NCBI GenBank assembly: GCA_947499565.1
Contig: CANMOV010000001.1
Span: 992,001-1,056,000, forward strand
Direction of reading: 5' to 3'
Length of the DNA stretch: 64,000 nucleotides
Origin: an uncultured Croceitalea sp.
GTDB lineage: Bacteria > Bacteroidota > Bacteroidia > Flavobacteriales > Flavobacteriaceae
Made by a program: the position numbers and the translations under genes. This document shows, in pieces, positions 53,184-60,686 of this stretch (positions are counted from its first letter, which is position 1; each line of letters starts with the position of its first letter). The notes below the pieces were generated by a model. It searched no databases and was not told where the DNA came from. It worked only from the letters and a program-made list of their open reading frames with translations.

Positions 53184-53699
53184 ATGTTTAATAAAAATCT
53201 AAAACTTGTTATAGCTGTATTAATAATAGGCTACGCTGTTTACCAATTCATTGAAGGTTATATAGGGAATGGCATATTTTTAATATTGCTTTCGCTTATT
53301 TTCATCTTCTTATACTTTAGAAATGAAATTATTTTACTTGCATTTCTAAGAATGCGTAAACAAGATATGGAGGGCACTCAAAAGTGGCTCACCAAAATTA
53401 AGAATCCAGAAGCAGCGTTAACTACTAAACAGCAAGGTTATTATAACTACTTGCACGGCATTATTTTCTCGCAGAAAAACTTGACTACTGCCGAAAAATA
53501 CTTTAAAAAAGCACTAAAACTTGGTTTAACAATGGATTATGATGTTGCAATGGCCAAATTAAGTCTTGCAGGTATTTCTATGCAAAAACGCAGAAAAAGA
53601 GAAGCTACTCAGTTATTGCAAGAAGCCAAGAAATTGGACAAAAATAATATGCTTACGGAGCAAATTAAAATGATGCAGCAACAAATGAAGAAAATTTAA
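53184..53699 (+). CDS. membrane-anchored tetratricopeptide-like protein
   Basis: A 171-residue protein: two N-terminal membrane helices (LVIAVLIIGYAVYQFIEGYI, GIFLILLSLIFIFLYF) and a cytosolic helical part with TPR-like pairs (YFKKALKLGLTMDYDVAMAK, REATQLLQEAKKLDKNNMLT). It looks like a scaffold at the inner membrane. It is coupled to the DUF6263 gene three bases upstream; the two may act together. Function is unknown. Confidence 0.75.
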   Translation: MFNKNLKLVIAVLIIGYAVYQFIEGYIGNGIFLILLSLIFIFLYFRNEIILLAFLRMRKQDMEGTQKWLTKIKNPEAALTTKQQGYYNYLHGIIFSQKNLTTAEKYFKKALKLGLTMDYDVAMAKLSLAGISMQKRRKREATQLLQEAKKLDKNNMLTEQIKMMQQQMKKI

Positions 53700-53768
53700 G
53701 TCTTCTTTATAAGTAATCGTTACACTTAATCGAATCATTTAAGATTTCGCTCGAACTACCCAGATTTT

Positions 53769-54719
53769 CTATTTGGATTGACGGTAATAGCCCTTATTTG
53801 GTATTTCGATTACATATTTTTTCCCTGAAGCATTATTTAAATGTGGTTCACGCAACCATGGGTTATGTCGCTTTAATATTTTATAGTTAATCTCATAGAG
53901 CGAGGCAAAGTCTGCCCAATCAGTAACAGGTTTATTAACTTCTACCTTAAATGTTGGTACAGCATCATACAAATCGTCTTTCTCAACATCAAAGCCATAT
54001 TTACCCGGGTTAGAAATAATTTCTTTTATGGCCATAATTCTAAAAACATAACGTCCCGTTTCTTGACCTAGCAACAAATCATAATAATCATCTACTTTTT
54101 GAATGTTCATGTATTTCTGAATTCCTCCAGGTCCAGCATTATAAGCAGCAGCAGTAAGTGTCCAAGTTCCAAAACGTTTTTTCCACTTATTCAAATAGTC
54201 GCAAGCAACTTGGGTAGACTTTTCAATATGGTAGCGCTCATCCACATTAGCATTAACTTCAAGACCGTACTCTCTTCCAGTGGCTTTCATAATTTGCCAA
54301 AATCCAGTAGCTCCTGCTGGTGAAACTACATTTGTTAATGCGCTTTCGGCTACCGCTAAATATTTAAAATCATCCGGGATTCCATTTTTTGCCAAAATAG
54401 GTTCTATAATTGGAAAATATTTATTTGCGCGCTTCATTAACAACAAGGCGTTGGATTGCCAGTACGTATTTACTAAAAACTCACGATCTACGCGTTCCAA
54501 TATTTCAGGATCATCCAGAGGCACTGCTTCATCCGCAAAATTCAAGTCTTCAGGGATTTCAATTGCGCTAATTTGATAGCCCTTATTTGAATTTATTTTC
54601 TCATTGTGTTCTTTTAAAACCATTTCGTTTTGCGTAGGGGCATCTTGTACTGCATAAATAAGGCTTCCAATAACAAACAAAAATCCAATTGCCGCTAATA
54701 TATTTTTAAGGTGTCGCAT
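53769..54719 (-). CDS. lytic transglycosylase (MltD-like SLT domain)
   Basis: A 316-residue periplasmic murein hydrolase. A membrane anchor or signal spans residues 5-24. The SLT domain includes YLAVAESALTNVVSPAGATG with the catalytic Glu near residue 120, FWQIMKATGREYGLEV, and TLTAAAYNAGPGGIQKYM. A C-terminal module (VEVNKPVTDWADFASLYEIN to the end) resembles a cell-wall-binding LysM-like or MltD C-domain. It cleaves the glycan strand, leaving anhydro-muramyl ends. It forms its own transcription unit with the alpha/beta hydrolase gene lying upstream. Confidence 0.92.
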   Translation of the reverse strand: MRHLKNILAAIGFLFVIGSLIYAVQDAPTQNEMVLKEHNEKINSNKGYQISAIEIPEDLNFADEAVPLDDPEILERVDREFLVNTYWQSNALLLMKRANKYFPIIEPILAKNGIPDDFKYLAVAESALTNVVSPAGATGFWQIMKATGREYGLEVNANVDERYHIEKSTQVACDYLNKWKKRFGTWTLTAAAYNAGPGGIQKYMNIQKVDDYYDLLLGQETGRYVFRIMAIKEIISNPGKYGFDVEKDDLYDAVPTFKVEVNKPVTDWADFASLYEINYKILKRHNPWLREPHLNNASGKKYVIEIPNKGYYRQSK

Positions 54720-54766
54720 GAGTAAATTTTAAATCGATTATACTATAATACAAAAATAGAACTGTT

Positions 54767-55429
54767 TTATTCAAAAATTAGTGTGGGTAAATGCTCATTA
54801 AACCATTTTGCTCGATGAATAATCATAGTATGTGTTCCATTTTTAACTTTTATACAGTTTTTAATATTAGAAATAGGAAAAACCGCATCCTTCTCTCCGT
54901 GAATATGAATAAGGTTTTTTGGAATTAGATCTTGTTTCCAATTTACAATTTGATCTATAGACCAGTCTATGTAATATTTATCCCGAACTGAAAGATATTG
55001 TTCATATAAGTGCAAACGTTTTGTAACGGTTTCTCCAAAAGCATATTTGGCTAATAGTTCTACATTGGTTACCAAGCCTGTTGGTAATAATTTATGCGCT
55101 TTCGTATACTTGGCAAATAGCATCCGTTTTGGCAATTCTTCATGAGATTTTACACAGGAAACCGCAATTACCTTTTTTGTTTTTATTTGTTTTGCCATCT
55201 CTTGCACTAAAAGTCCGCCAAAAGACACACCTAGTAACACTGGACTCTCGTGTTCTATTTTTTCGCACATTTGCTTTGCATAAGTTTCTAGGCTTACACC
55301 TTTTTGGGGAATGTGCCATTCCAACTTGGTAATTAAAAACTGTTCTTCTGGTAAATTAATTCCATCAAAAATGGATGGATTCGCTGCCATCCCTGGCATT
55401 AGATAAACAGGCGTCCTACTATCCTTCAT
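54767..55429 (-). CDS. cytosolic alpha/beta hydrolase
   Basis: A 220-residue hydrolase without signal peptide: PVYLMPGMAANPSIFDGI near the start (oxyanion region), the nucleophile elbow GVSFGGLLVQEM near residue 66, IHGEKDAVFP with the acid near 180, and a C-terminal His in VKNGTHTMIIHRAK. The triad looks complete. The substrate is unknown. It is on the same strand as the transglycosylase, 47 bp upstream of it, and may be co-transcribed. Confidence 0.85.
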   Translation of the reverse strand: MKDSRTPVYLMPGMAANPSIFDGINLPEEQFLITKLEWHIPQKGVSLETYAKQMCEKIEHESPVLLGVSFGGLLVQEMAKQIKTKKVIAVSCVKSHEELPKRMLFAKYTKAHKLLPTGLVTNVELLAKYAFGETVTKRLHLYEQYLSVRDKYYIDWSIDQIVNWKQDLIPKNLIHIHGEKDAVFPISNIKNCIKVKNGTHTMIIHRAKWFNEHLPTLIFE

Positions 55430-55475
55430 ATTGTACAGATGGTCGATTTTGCTAGGAATTTAGTCAAATTTTAAG

Positions 55476-55483
55476 TACTTTTG
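55476..55483 (+). promoter_or_regulatory. -7 box upstream of the GNAT gene
   Basis: TACTTTTG matches TAnnTTTG. It lies 120 bases before the ATG I chose, leaving a long leader. No TTG at standard -33 spacing. Confidence 0.35.
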
Positions 55484-55605
55484 TCAACCGTTTGTATTTT
55501 GCCCCACTATTTATACAAGCCTTATTTAAAAATACTTTAGAAAATTACGATTTATTTGAACTCGTAATTTTTTTATCTAGCACCAATATTAAACTAATTA
55601 ATTGT

Positions 55606-55899
55606 ATGACAGATATGGAAATTAATGACAATAGTTTCTTGCGCCAATTTGAAGTTAAGGTTGATGGGCATTTAGCAAAAATTGAGTACTCTTCTCAAGA
55701 AAGAAAAGTATTTTTAACTAAACTAGTAGTTCCCGAAGAAATAACTCAAGAGGGTTTTAAAGAAAATTTTATTAAGAGTGTGCTTAATCACATTCAAGAA
55801 CAAAATTTACGCGTTGTACCAACAAGTCCCCATATTGCTGGTTTCCTAAGAAAAAACAGGCAATATAAAGAAATGCTTCCCGTGGGGATAAGAATCTAA
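55606..55899 (+). CDS. small GNAT-fold acetyltransferase (YjdJ/Acetyltransf_CG type)
   Basis: A 97-residue minimal GNAT protein: FEVKVDGHLAKIEYSSQERK, FLTKLVVPEEITQEGFKENF and NLRVVPTSPHIAGFLRKN. The single-domain, ~100-residue size is typical of the CG branch. Although the frame opens earlier (55492), the residues before this ATG do not look like the family. A second ATG three codons in is possible. The acceptor substrate is unknown. Confidence 0.8.
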   Translation: MTDMEINDNSFLRQFEVKVDGHLAKIEYSSQERKVFLTKLVVPEEITQEGFKENFIKSVLNHIQEQNLRVVPTSPHIAGFLRKNRQYKEMLPVGIRI

Positions 55900-55909
55900 C
55901 AAAATACCA

Positions 55910-55935
55910 AACCTCTCTAACCGAGAGGTTTTTTT
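55910..55935 (+). terminator. rho-independent terminator of the GNAT gene
   Basis: An 8-bp stem, AACCTCTC/GAGAGGTT, with a 5-base loop, followed by a T-run. It also sits at the 3' end of the convergent mtaB gene, whose stop lies in the T-run. Confidence 0.88.
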
Positions 55936-57262
55936 ATACCCCTACTCTTTCTTCACTAAATTCAAATCGTACTAAGCCGTCATCATCAATCTTAGTAAGC
56001 TCAACCTTATGTAGACTATTTACCAGTTCTGGATTCCAAGGCGCTTTTACTTTTACATAGTTTTCTGTAAAACCATGAATGTAACCGGATTTATTTTCTC
56101 CTTCAAAAAGTATAGTTCTTGTGGTCCCTACTTGACTCTCGTAAAAGGCTCTTCGTTTCTTTGCGGATAATCCGCGTAGCATTTTACTCCGTTTGCTACG
56201 CACATTTTTAGGGACAACGCTTTCCATTTCTGCAGCTACAGTATTATCCCTTTCCGAATAGGTAAATACATGTAGGTAAGAAATGTCTAACTCGTTAAGA
56301 AAGTTATATGTTTCTAAAAAATATTCGTCTGTTTCTCCAGGAAAACCAACAATAACATCAACACCAATGCAGGCGTGTGGCATTACCTCCTTTATCTTTT
56401 TTACTCTATCTACATATAAATTAGATAGGTAACGTCTACGCATTTGCTTTAAAACTTGATCACTACCACTCTGTAATGGAATATGAAAATGAGGCACAAA
56501 AGCATTGCTTTGCGCTACAAAATCTATGGTCTCGTTCTTTAAAAGGTTAGGCTCAATAGAAGAAATACGTAACCTATGAATTCCTTCAACTTCATCCAAA
56601 GCTTTTACCAAATCTAAAAAAGTATGCTCATGTTTTTTGTTACCAAACTCTCCTTTACCGTAATCTCCTATATTAACCCCGGTTAATACAATTTCCTTTA
56701 TTCCTTTTTCCGAAATCTCAGCGGCATTCTTTAAAACATTTCCTAATGAATCGCTTCGAGAAATGCCTCGAGCCAAGGGAATTGTGCAATAGGTACATTT
56801 ATAATCGCAACCATCTTGTACTTTTAAGAAAGCTCTTGTCCTGTCACCGATAGCATAACTACCAACATAAAAATCTGCCTCTTCTATTTCACAAGAATGT
56901 ACTTCGCCATGGTCATTTTTGGAAAGATCATTTAAGTAGTCCGTAATCTTAAACTTTTCTGTTGCCCCCAAGACTAAATCCACACCATCTACAGCTGCTA
57001 ATTGCTCTGGTTTTAATTGTGCATAACAACCTACGGCAGCAACAAAAGCCTCTGGATTAGTTTTCTGAGCTTGCTTTACAATGGTTTTAAATCGCTTATC
57101 TGCATTCTCGGTTACCGAACAAGTATTGATTACGTATATATCAGCATTTTCTGAAAAATCTACACGGTCAAAACCTTCTCCCTCAAAACTTCTAGCTATT
57201 GTAGAAGTTTCGGAAAAATTAAGCTTGCAACCTAGGGTATAAAAAGCCACTCTCTTATTCAT
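55934..57262 (-). CDS. mtaB: tRNA (t6A37)-methylthiotransferase MtaB
   Basis: A 442-residue radical-SAM enzyme that turns t6A at position 37 of ANN-reading tRNAs into ms2t6A. The N-terminal cluster domain starts YTLGCKLNFSETSTI with conserved cysteines (INTCSVTENADKR, VGCYAQLKPE). The radical-SAM motif is CDYKCTYCTIPLARG near residue 153, and a C-terminal TRAM domain (TILFEGENKSGYIHGFTENY) binds RNA. A TATCTTTG -7 box lies 26 bases upstream of the start on the minus strand. Confidence 0.95.
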   Translation of the reverse strand: MNKRVAFYTLGCKLNFSETSTIARSFEGEGFDRVDFSENADIYVINTCSVTENADKRFKTIVKQAQKTNPEAFVAAVGCYAQLKPEQLAAVDGVDLVLGATEKFKITDYLNDLSKNDHGEVHSCEIEEADFYVGSYAIGDRTRAFLKVQDGCDYKCTYCTIPLARGISRSDSLGNVLKNAAEISEKGIKEIVLTGVNIGDYGKGEFGNKKHEHTFLDLVKALDEVEGIHRLRISSIEPNLLKNETIDFVAQSNAFVPHFHIPLQSGSDQVLKQMRRRYLSNLYVDRVKKIKEVMPHACIGVDVIVGFPGETDEYFLETYNFLNELDISYLHVFTYSERDNTVAAEMESVVPKNVRSKRSKMLRGLSAKKRRAFYESQVGTTRTILFEGENKSGYIHGFTENYVKVKAPWNPELVNSLHKVELTKIDDDGLVRFEFSEERVGV

Positions 57263-57287
57263 GTAATCCTTACCGTTTTAAGGAGGG

Positions 57288-57295
57288 CAAAGATA
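57288..57295 (-). promoter_or_regulatory. Bacteroidota -7 box of mtaB
   Basis: TATCTTTG on the minus strand fits TAnnTTTG, 26 bases upstream of the ATG. No -33 TTG at standard spacing. Confidence 0.4.
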
Positions 57296-57338
57296 GGGAA
57301 AAGTTGAAATTGAAAGTTGAAATACCTAATAACTGAAT

Positions 57339-58514
57339 TTAATAATTCCTCCACTTAGCGGTTTGGGCAAAAACTTCTTCCAAAATTTCTTGCTCTGTTG
57401 CATCAAACACTACTTTTCTACGCCCCATCATAGCCGTAGCAGTTTCAAAAGCCTTATTGGTTTTATATTCGGTAAACCCAGCCGCTCCGCCCCAGCTATA
57501 ACTAGGAATAAAATTACGAGGGAATCCGCTTCCAAAAACATTGGCACTAACACCAATCACCGTTCCGGTATTAAACATGGTATTGATACCACATTTGCTA
57601 TGGTCCCCCATCATTAGTCCACAAAACTGAAGCCCGGTTTTGGCAAAACCTTCAGTTTCATAACTCCATAAACGTACAGGAGCATAATTGTTTTTAAGAT
57701 TAGAAGTGTTAGTATCTGCGCCTATATTACACCATTCACCAAGCACAGAATTCCCTAAAAAGCCTTCATGTCCCTTATTGGAATAAGCAAATAAAACTAC
57801 ATTGTTCACCTCTCCGCCAACCTTACAAAAGGGACCAAATGTACAAGGGCCGTAAATCTTAGTTCCCATTTTTAAAATAGCATTGTCACAGAGAGCTAAA
57901 GCACCTCGAACAATAGAACCTTCCATAATTTCTGCATTCTTACCTAAGTAAATTGGCCCAGTAGTTGCATTTAAAATACTACATTCCACTACTGCTCCTT
58001 CTTCCAAGAAAATATGTTTCGAGTTAATTGCGGTATTGCTTTCTGGGATTGGCTGACCTTTTCGACCTTTAGTCAACAAATCAAAATCCGCTTGTATTGC
58101 CGCTCCATTTTTAGCAAAAATATCCCAAGTGTTTTTTATGGTAAATAGTTCGTCATCAATGTTTTTAATCTGATATTCCGAAGCTATGTATTCCTCTTTT
58201 GGAGAATCAGTAACATAAGCAATGGTTTCACCCTTACTGCTAATTGCTTCCCCCAATTTCAATTCTTTAATACGGGCTACTAAATCAGCGTTAGGTAAAA
58301 AAGAAGCATTAATAACTATATTTTCAACCTCAATATGAATTGGAAACTTTTTGACTAGATAGCCTTCCGTACTATAACTACAATTGGTGTTAAGCCATTT
58401 ATCCCATTTCTCTTTTATGGTTAGAATGCCAATTCTAATATCAGCAACAGGACGTGTATACGTAAAAGGAAGTAGTGCATTTCTACTAGTTCCGTCGGAA
58501 AGAATAAAATTCAT
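57339..58514 (-). CDS. GlmU-like putative sugar nucleotidyltransferase
   Basis: A 391-residue protein with an N-terminal region like a degenerate nucleotidyltransferase (ILSDGTSRNALLPFTYTRPV). A long left-handed beta-helix of hexapeptide repeats follows (residues ~165-345: IYLGKNAEIMEGSIVRGALA, GEVNNVVLFAYSNKGHEGFL, GLMMGDHSKCGINTMFNTG). The usual GlmU pyrophosphorylase signature GxGTRM is not seen at the N-terminus. It may be an acyltransferase or a carrier-binding protein. It is monocistronic and flanked downstream by mtaB. Its substrate is unknown. Confidence 0.8.
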   Translation of the reverse strand: MNFILSDGTSRNALLPFTYTRPVADIRIGILTIKEKWDKWLNTNCSYSTEGYLVKKFPIHIEVENIVINASFLPNADLVARIKELKLGEAISSKGETIAYVTDSPKEEYIASEYQIKNIDDELFTIKNTWDIFAKNGAAIQADFDLLTKGRKGQPIPESNTAINSKHIFLEEGAVVECSILNATTGPIYLGKNAEIMEGSIVRGALALCDNAILKMGTKIYGPCTFGPFCKVGGEVNNVVLFAYSNKGHEGFLGNSVLGEWCNIGADTNTSNLKNNYAPVRLWSYETEGFAKTGLQFCGLMMGDHSKCGINTMFNTGTVIGVSANVFGSGFPRNFIPSYSWGGAAGFTEYKTNKAFETATAMMGRRKVVFDATEQEILEEVFAQTAKWRNY

Positions 58515-58542
58515 ACTATGGGTATCTAATCGTAAAAATAAA

Positions 58543-58572
58543 AAACGCCCTTGAAAGAAATCAAGGGCGTTT
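58543..58572 (-). terminator. rho-independent terminator of rpmE2
   Basis: A 12-bp perfect stem, AAACGCCCTTGA/TCAAGGGCGTTT, with a 6-base loop, and a T-rich tail on the minus strand. Confidence 0.88.
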
Positions 58573-58598
58573 GAAATATATTTTCTAGAAAGAAGCTA

Positions 58599-58868
58599 TT
58601 ATTCTGCTTTTTTCTCTTTCTTATCAAATTTTTTGTATTTGTTTTTGAACTTATCAATTCTACCAGCAGTATCAATAAGCTTAGTTTTACCAGTATAGAA
58701 AGGGTGAGAAGTTCTTGAAATCTCCAATTTTATTAATGGATACTCTACCCCATCAACGGTAATATTTTCTTTTGCTTCTGCAGTTGACTTTGTTATAAAA
58801 ACATCTTCATTAGACATGTCTTTAAAAGCAACTAATCTATAATTTTCTGGATGTACACCTGTTTTCAT
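58599..58868 (-). CDS. rpmE2: 50S ribosomal protein L31, type B
   Basis: An 89-residue L31 without the zinc-binding cysteines (type B or C-minus): MKTGVHPENYRLVAFKDMSN at the start, then RTSHPFYTGKTKLIDTAGRI, which is the family signature, and a Lys-rich tail. C-minus paralogues are often expressed under zinc limitation, but here no C-plus copy is visible in the window. It has its own full-consensus promoter and terminator. Confidence 0.97.
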   Translation of the reverse strand: MKTGVHPENYRLVAFKDMSNEDVFITKSTAEAKENITVDGVEYPLIKLEISRTSHPFYTGKTKLIDTAGRIDKFKNKYKKFDKKEKKAE

Positions 58869-58918
58869 CGTAACTAAATTTTATGCGCCCATTCCAACAG
58901 GCACTTCTTTTGAGGGTG

Positions 58919-58948
58919 CAAATTTAATGATTTCTATGAATAGTACAA
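58919..58948 (-). promoter_or_regulatory. Bacteroidota-type promoter of rpmE2
   Basis: On the minus strand TTG, 19 bases, TAAATTTG: a full match to TTG-N19-TAnnTTTG. It leaves a leader of about 45 bases. Confidence 0.78.
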
Positions 58949-59047
58949 CTCCTTCCTATGAAAAAAGAAAAAATTGTACATTTAATTGTAACAAACTAAG
59001 TTAAATGAGTACTAATTACCCGTAAATAACCAACTAAAAATTAAAAA

Positions 59048-59572
59048 ATGGAGGAAAACAAACTTAAATCTAGAAAATATGCATTAAAATTTGGTGTTGT
59101 TGCTGGGGCTATTTCTTTAGTCTTTAGCCTAATGTTATTTTTTCAGGAAATGCATTATGAGCAAAATACTGTCGCGACAATTGTTGGTATATCAATCTTA
59201 TTTGCTGTAATTGCCTTTGGAATAAACCAATATAAGAAAGACAATGAAGGTTTTCTTAAGTTAGGTCAAGCAATTAAATTAGGAACCGGTATTGCTTTAG
59301 TTGCGGGACTAATCGGATTAGTATATTACGGCCTATTATCGAATGATATTATTGAACCTGGATTCACGGAGAAGGCGGTTGCTATTGCAAAAGAAAAAAC
59401 ATTTGCAGATAATCCAAATCTAACACAAGAACAATGGGATCAAGGGCTAGAAATGCAAAATAAATTTAAATTCCTTGCCTATCCTCTTATATTGATATTC
59501 AATGCAATTTTAGGTCTTATTGCAGGTTTGATATTTGGTCTTATTATGAAAAAAGACAAATCAACATACTAA
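59048..59572 (+). CDS. DUF4199 family membrane protein
   Basis: A 174-residue integral membrane protein with four predicted helices: GVVAGAISLVFSLMLFF, TIVGISILFAVIAFGI, IKLGTGIALVAGLIGLVYYG and LILIFNAILGLIAGLIFGLI. This arrangement and length match DUF4199, a Bacteroidota family of unknown function. A glycosyltransferase gene follows 41 bp downstream on the same strand, with its own -7 box. A GTAACAAA motif lies upstream but lacks a clear -10 partner. Confidence 0.83.
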   Translation: MEENKLKSRKYALKFGVVAGAISLVFSLMLFFQEMHYEQNTVATIVGISILFAVIAFGINQYKKDNEGFLKLGQAIKLGTGIALVAGLIGLVYYGLLSNDIIEPGFTEKAVAIAKEKTFADNPNLTQEQWDQGLEMQNKFKFLAYPLILIFNAILGLIAGLIFGLIMKKDKSTY

Positions 59573-59583
59573 ACAAAAAGTGC

Positions 59584-59591
59584 TATTTTTG
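59584..59591 (+). promoter_or_regulatory. -7 box of the glycosyltransferase gene
   Basis: TATTTTTG fits TAnnTTTG, 22 bases before the ATG. No -33 TTG at the standard spacing. Confidence 0.35.
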
Positions 59592-59613
59592 AAAGGAATT
59601 CCAGAAAACAACA

Positions 59614-60558
59614 ATGCAATTATCCATTGTAATTCCTTTACTTAACGAAAAAGACTCACTCATAGAATTACATGATTGGATTGCTCAAGTGATGCAATCC
59701 AATCATTTTTTTTATGAAATCCTGTTTATAGATGATGGTAGTACCGATGGCTCTTGGGAAGTTATTGAAGAATTAGCTACAAAACATGCTAGCGCTAAAG
59801 GTATCCGTTTTTTAAGAAATTATGGGAAATCTCAAGCCTTACATGCAGGTTTTTTTGCAGCTAAAGGGGAAGTAATCGTTACTATGGATGCCGACTTACA
59901 GGACAATCCAGAAGAGATTCCTGAATTGTATAATCTTGTAAAAAATGAACAGTTTGATTTAATTTCTGGATGGAAAAAGAAACGATATGATTCTGTTTTA
60001 TCAAAAAACCTTCCATCAAAACTCTTCAACTGGGCAGCTAGAAAAACATCTGGACTAAAATTACACGATTTTAACTGCGGTTTAAAAGCATATCATAGCA
60101 ATGTGGTAAAGAATATAGAGGTCTCAGGAGATATGCATCGTTATATTCCTGTTCTAGCTAAAAATGCTGGTTTTTCAAAAATTGGCGAAAAGGTAGTCCA
60201 ACATCAAGCGCGTAAATACGGAGCCACCAAATTTGGTGCTGAGCGCTTTATTAATGGTTTTTTAGATTTAGTCACGATTTGGTTCTTATCTAAATTTGGT
60301 CGTCAACCTATGCATTTGTTTGGAGCGTTAGGCGTATTAATGTTTATCGTTGGTTTTGGTTTTTCAGTTTATCTTGGGGTTGATAAGCTTTTCATACACA
60401 AAACGGGAAGGTTAATAACTGATCGTCCACAGTTTTATATTGCACTCACATCTATGCTAATAGGAACGCAGTTCTTTTTAGCTGGTTTTTTAGGAGAAAT
60501 AATGGTGCGCTCTAAGAAAAATGAAAACAACTATACCATTATTGAAGAAACTAAGTAA
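59614..60558 (+). CDS. family 2 glycosyltransferase, polyprenyl-phosphate-sugar type
   Basis: A 314-residue glycosyltransferase: GT-A domain with LSIVIPLLNEKDSLIEL at the start, FIDDGSTDGSWEVI, the metal motif VTMDADLQDNPEEI (DxD) and LHDFNCGLKAYH. It is followed by two C-terminal membrane helices (LFGALGVLMFIVGFGFSVYL, IALTSMLIGTQFFLAGFLGE). This plan matches dolichyl- or undecaprenyl-phosphate sugar synthases (DPM1/ArnC/GtrB type), which load a sugar onto a lipid carrier. Which sugar is unknown. The phosphohexomutase gene 128 bp downstream may supply its precursor. Confidence 0.92.
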   Translation: MQLSIVIPLLNEKDSLIELHDWIAQVMQSNHFFYEILFIDDGSTDGSWEVIEELATKHASAKGIRFLRNYGKSQALHAGFFAAKGEVIVTMDADLQDNPEEIPELYNLVKNEQFDLISGWKKKRYDSVLSKNLPSKLFNWAARKTSGLKLHDFNCGLKAYHSNVVKNIEVSGDMHRYIPVLAKNAGFSKIGEKVVQHQARKYGATKFGAERFINGFLDLVTIWFLSKFGRQPMHLFGALGVLMFIVGFGFSVYLGVDKLFIHKTGRLITDRPQFYIALTSMLIGTQFFLAGFLGEIMVRSKKNENNYTIIEETK

Positions 60559-60686
60559 TTTAAACATTTTTACAAAAAGCTAATTTTGAATTTTTGAACT
60601 ACATAGTTAGCTTTCAATATTTATATGTTAATTGCGTTACTATGTAAGATTTATCTTATAATATTATTTTAAAGAAATAAGCAGAT

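Noticed and set aside
58985-58996. GTAACAAA motif before DUF4199 as a second ECF promoter
   Set aside because: No CGTC partner at the right spacing, so I could not support it.
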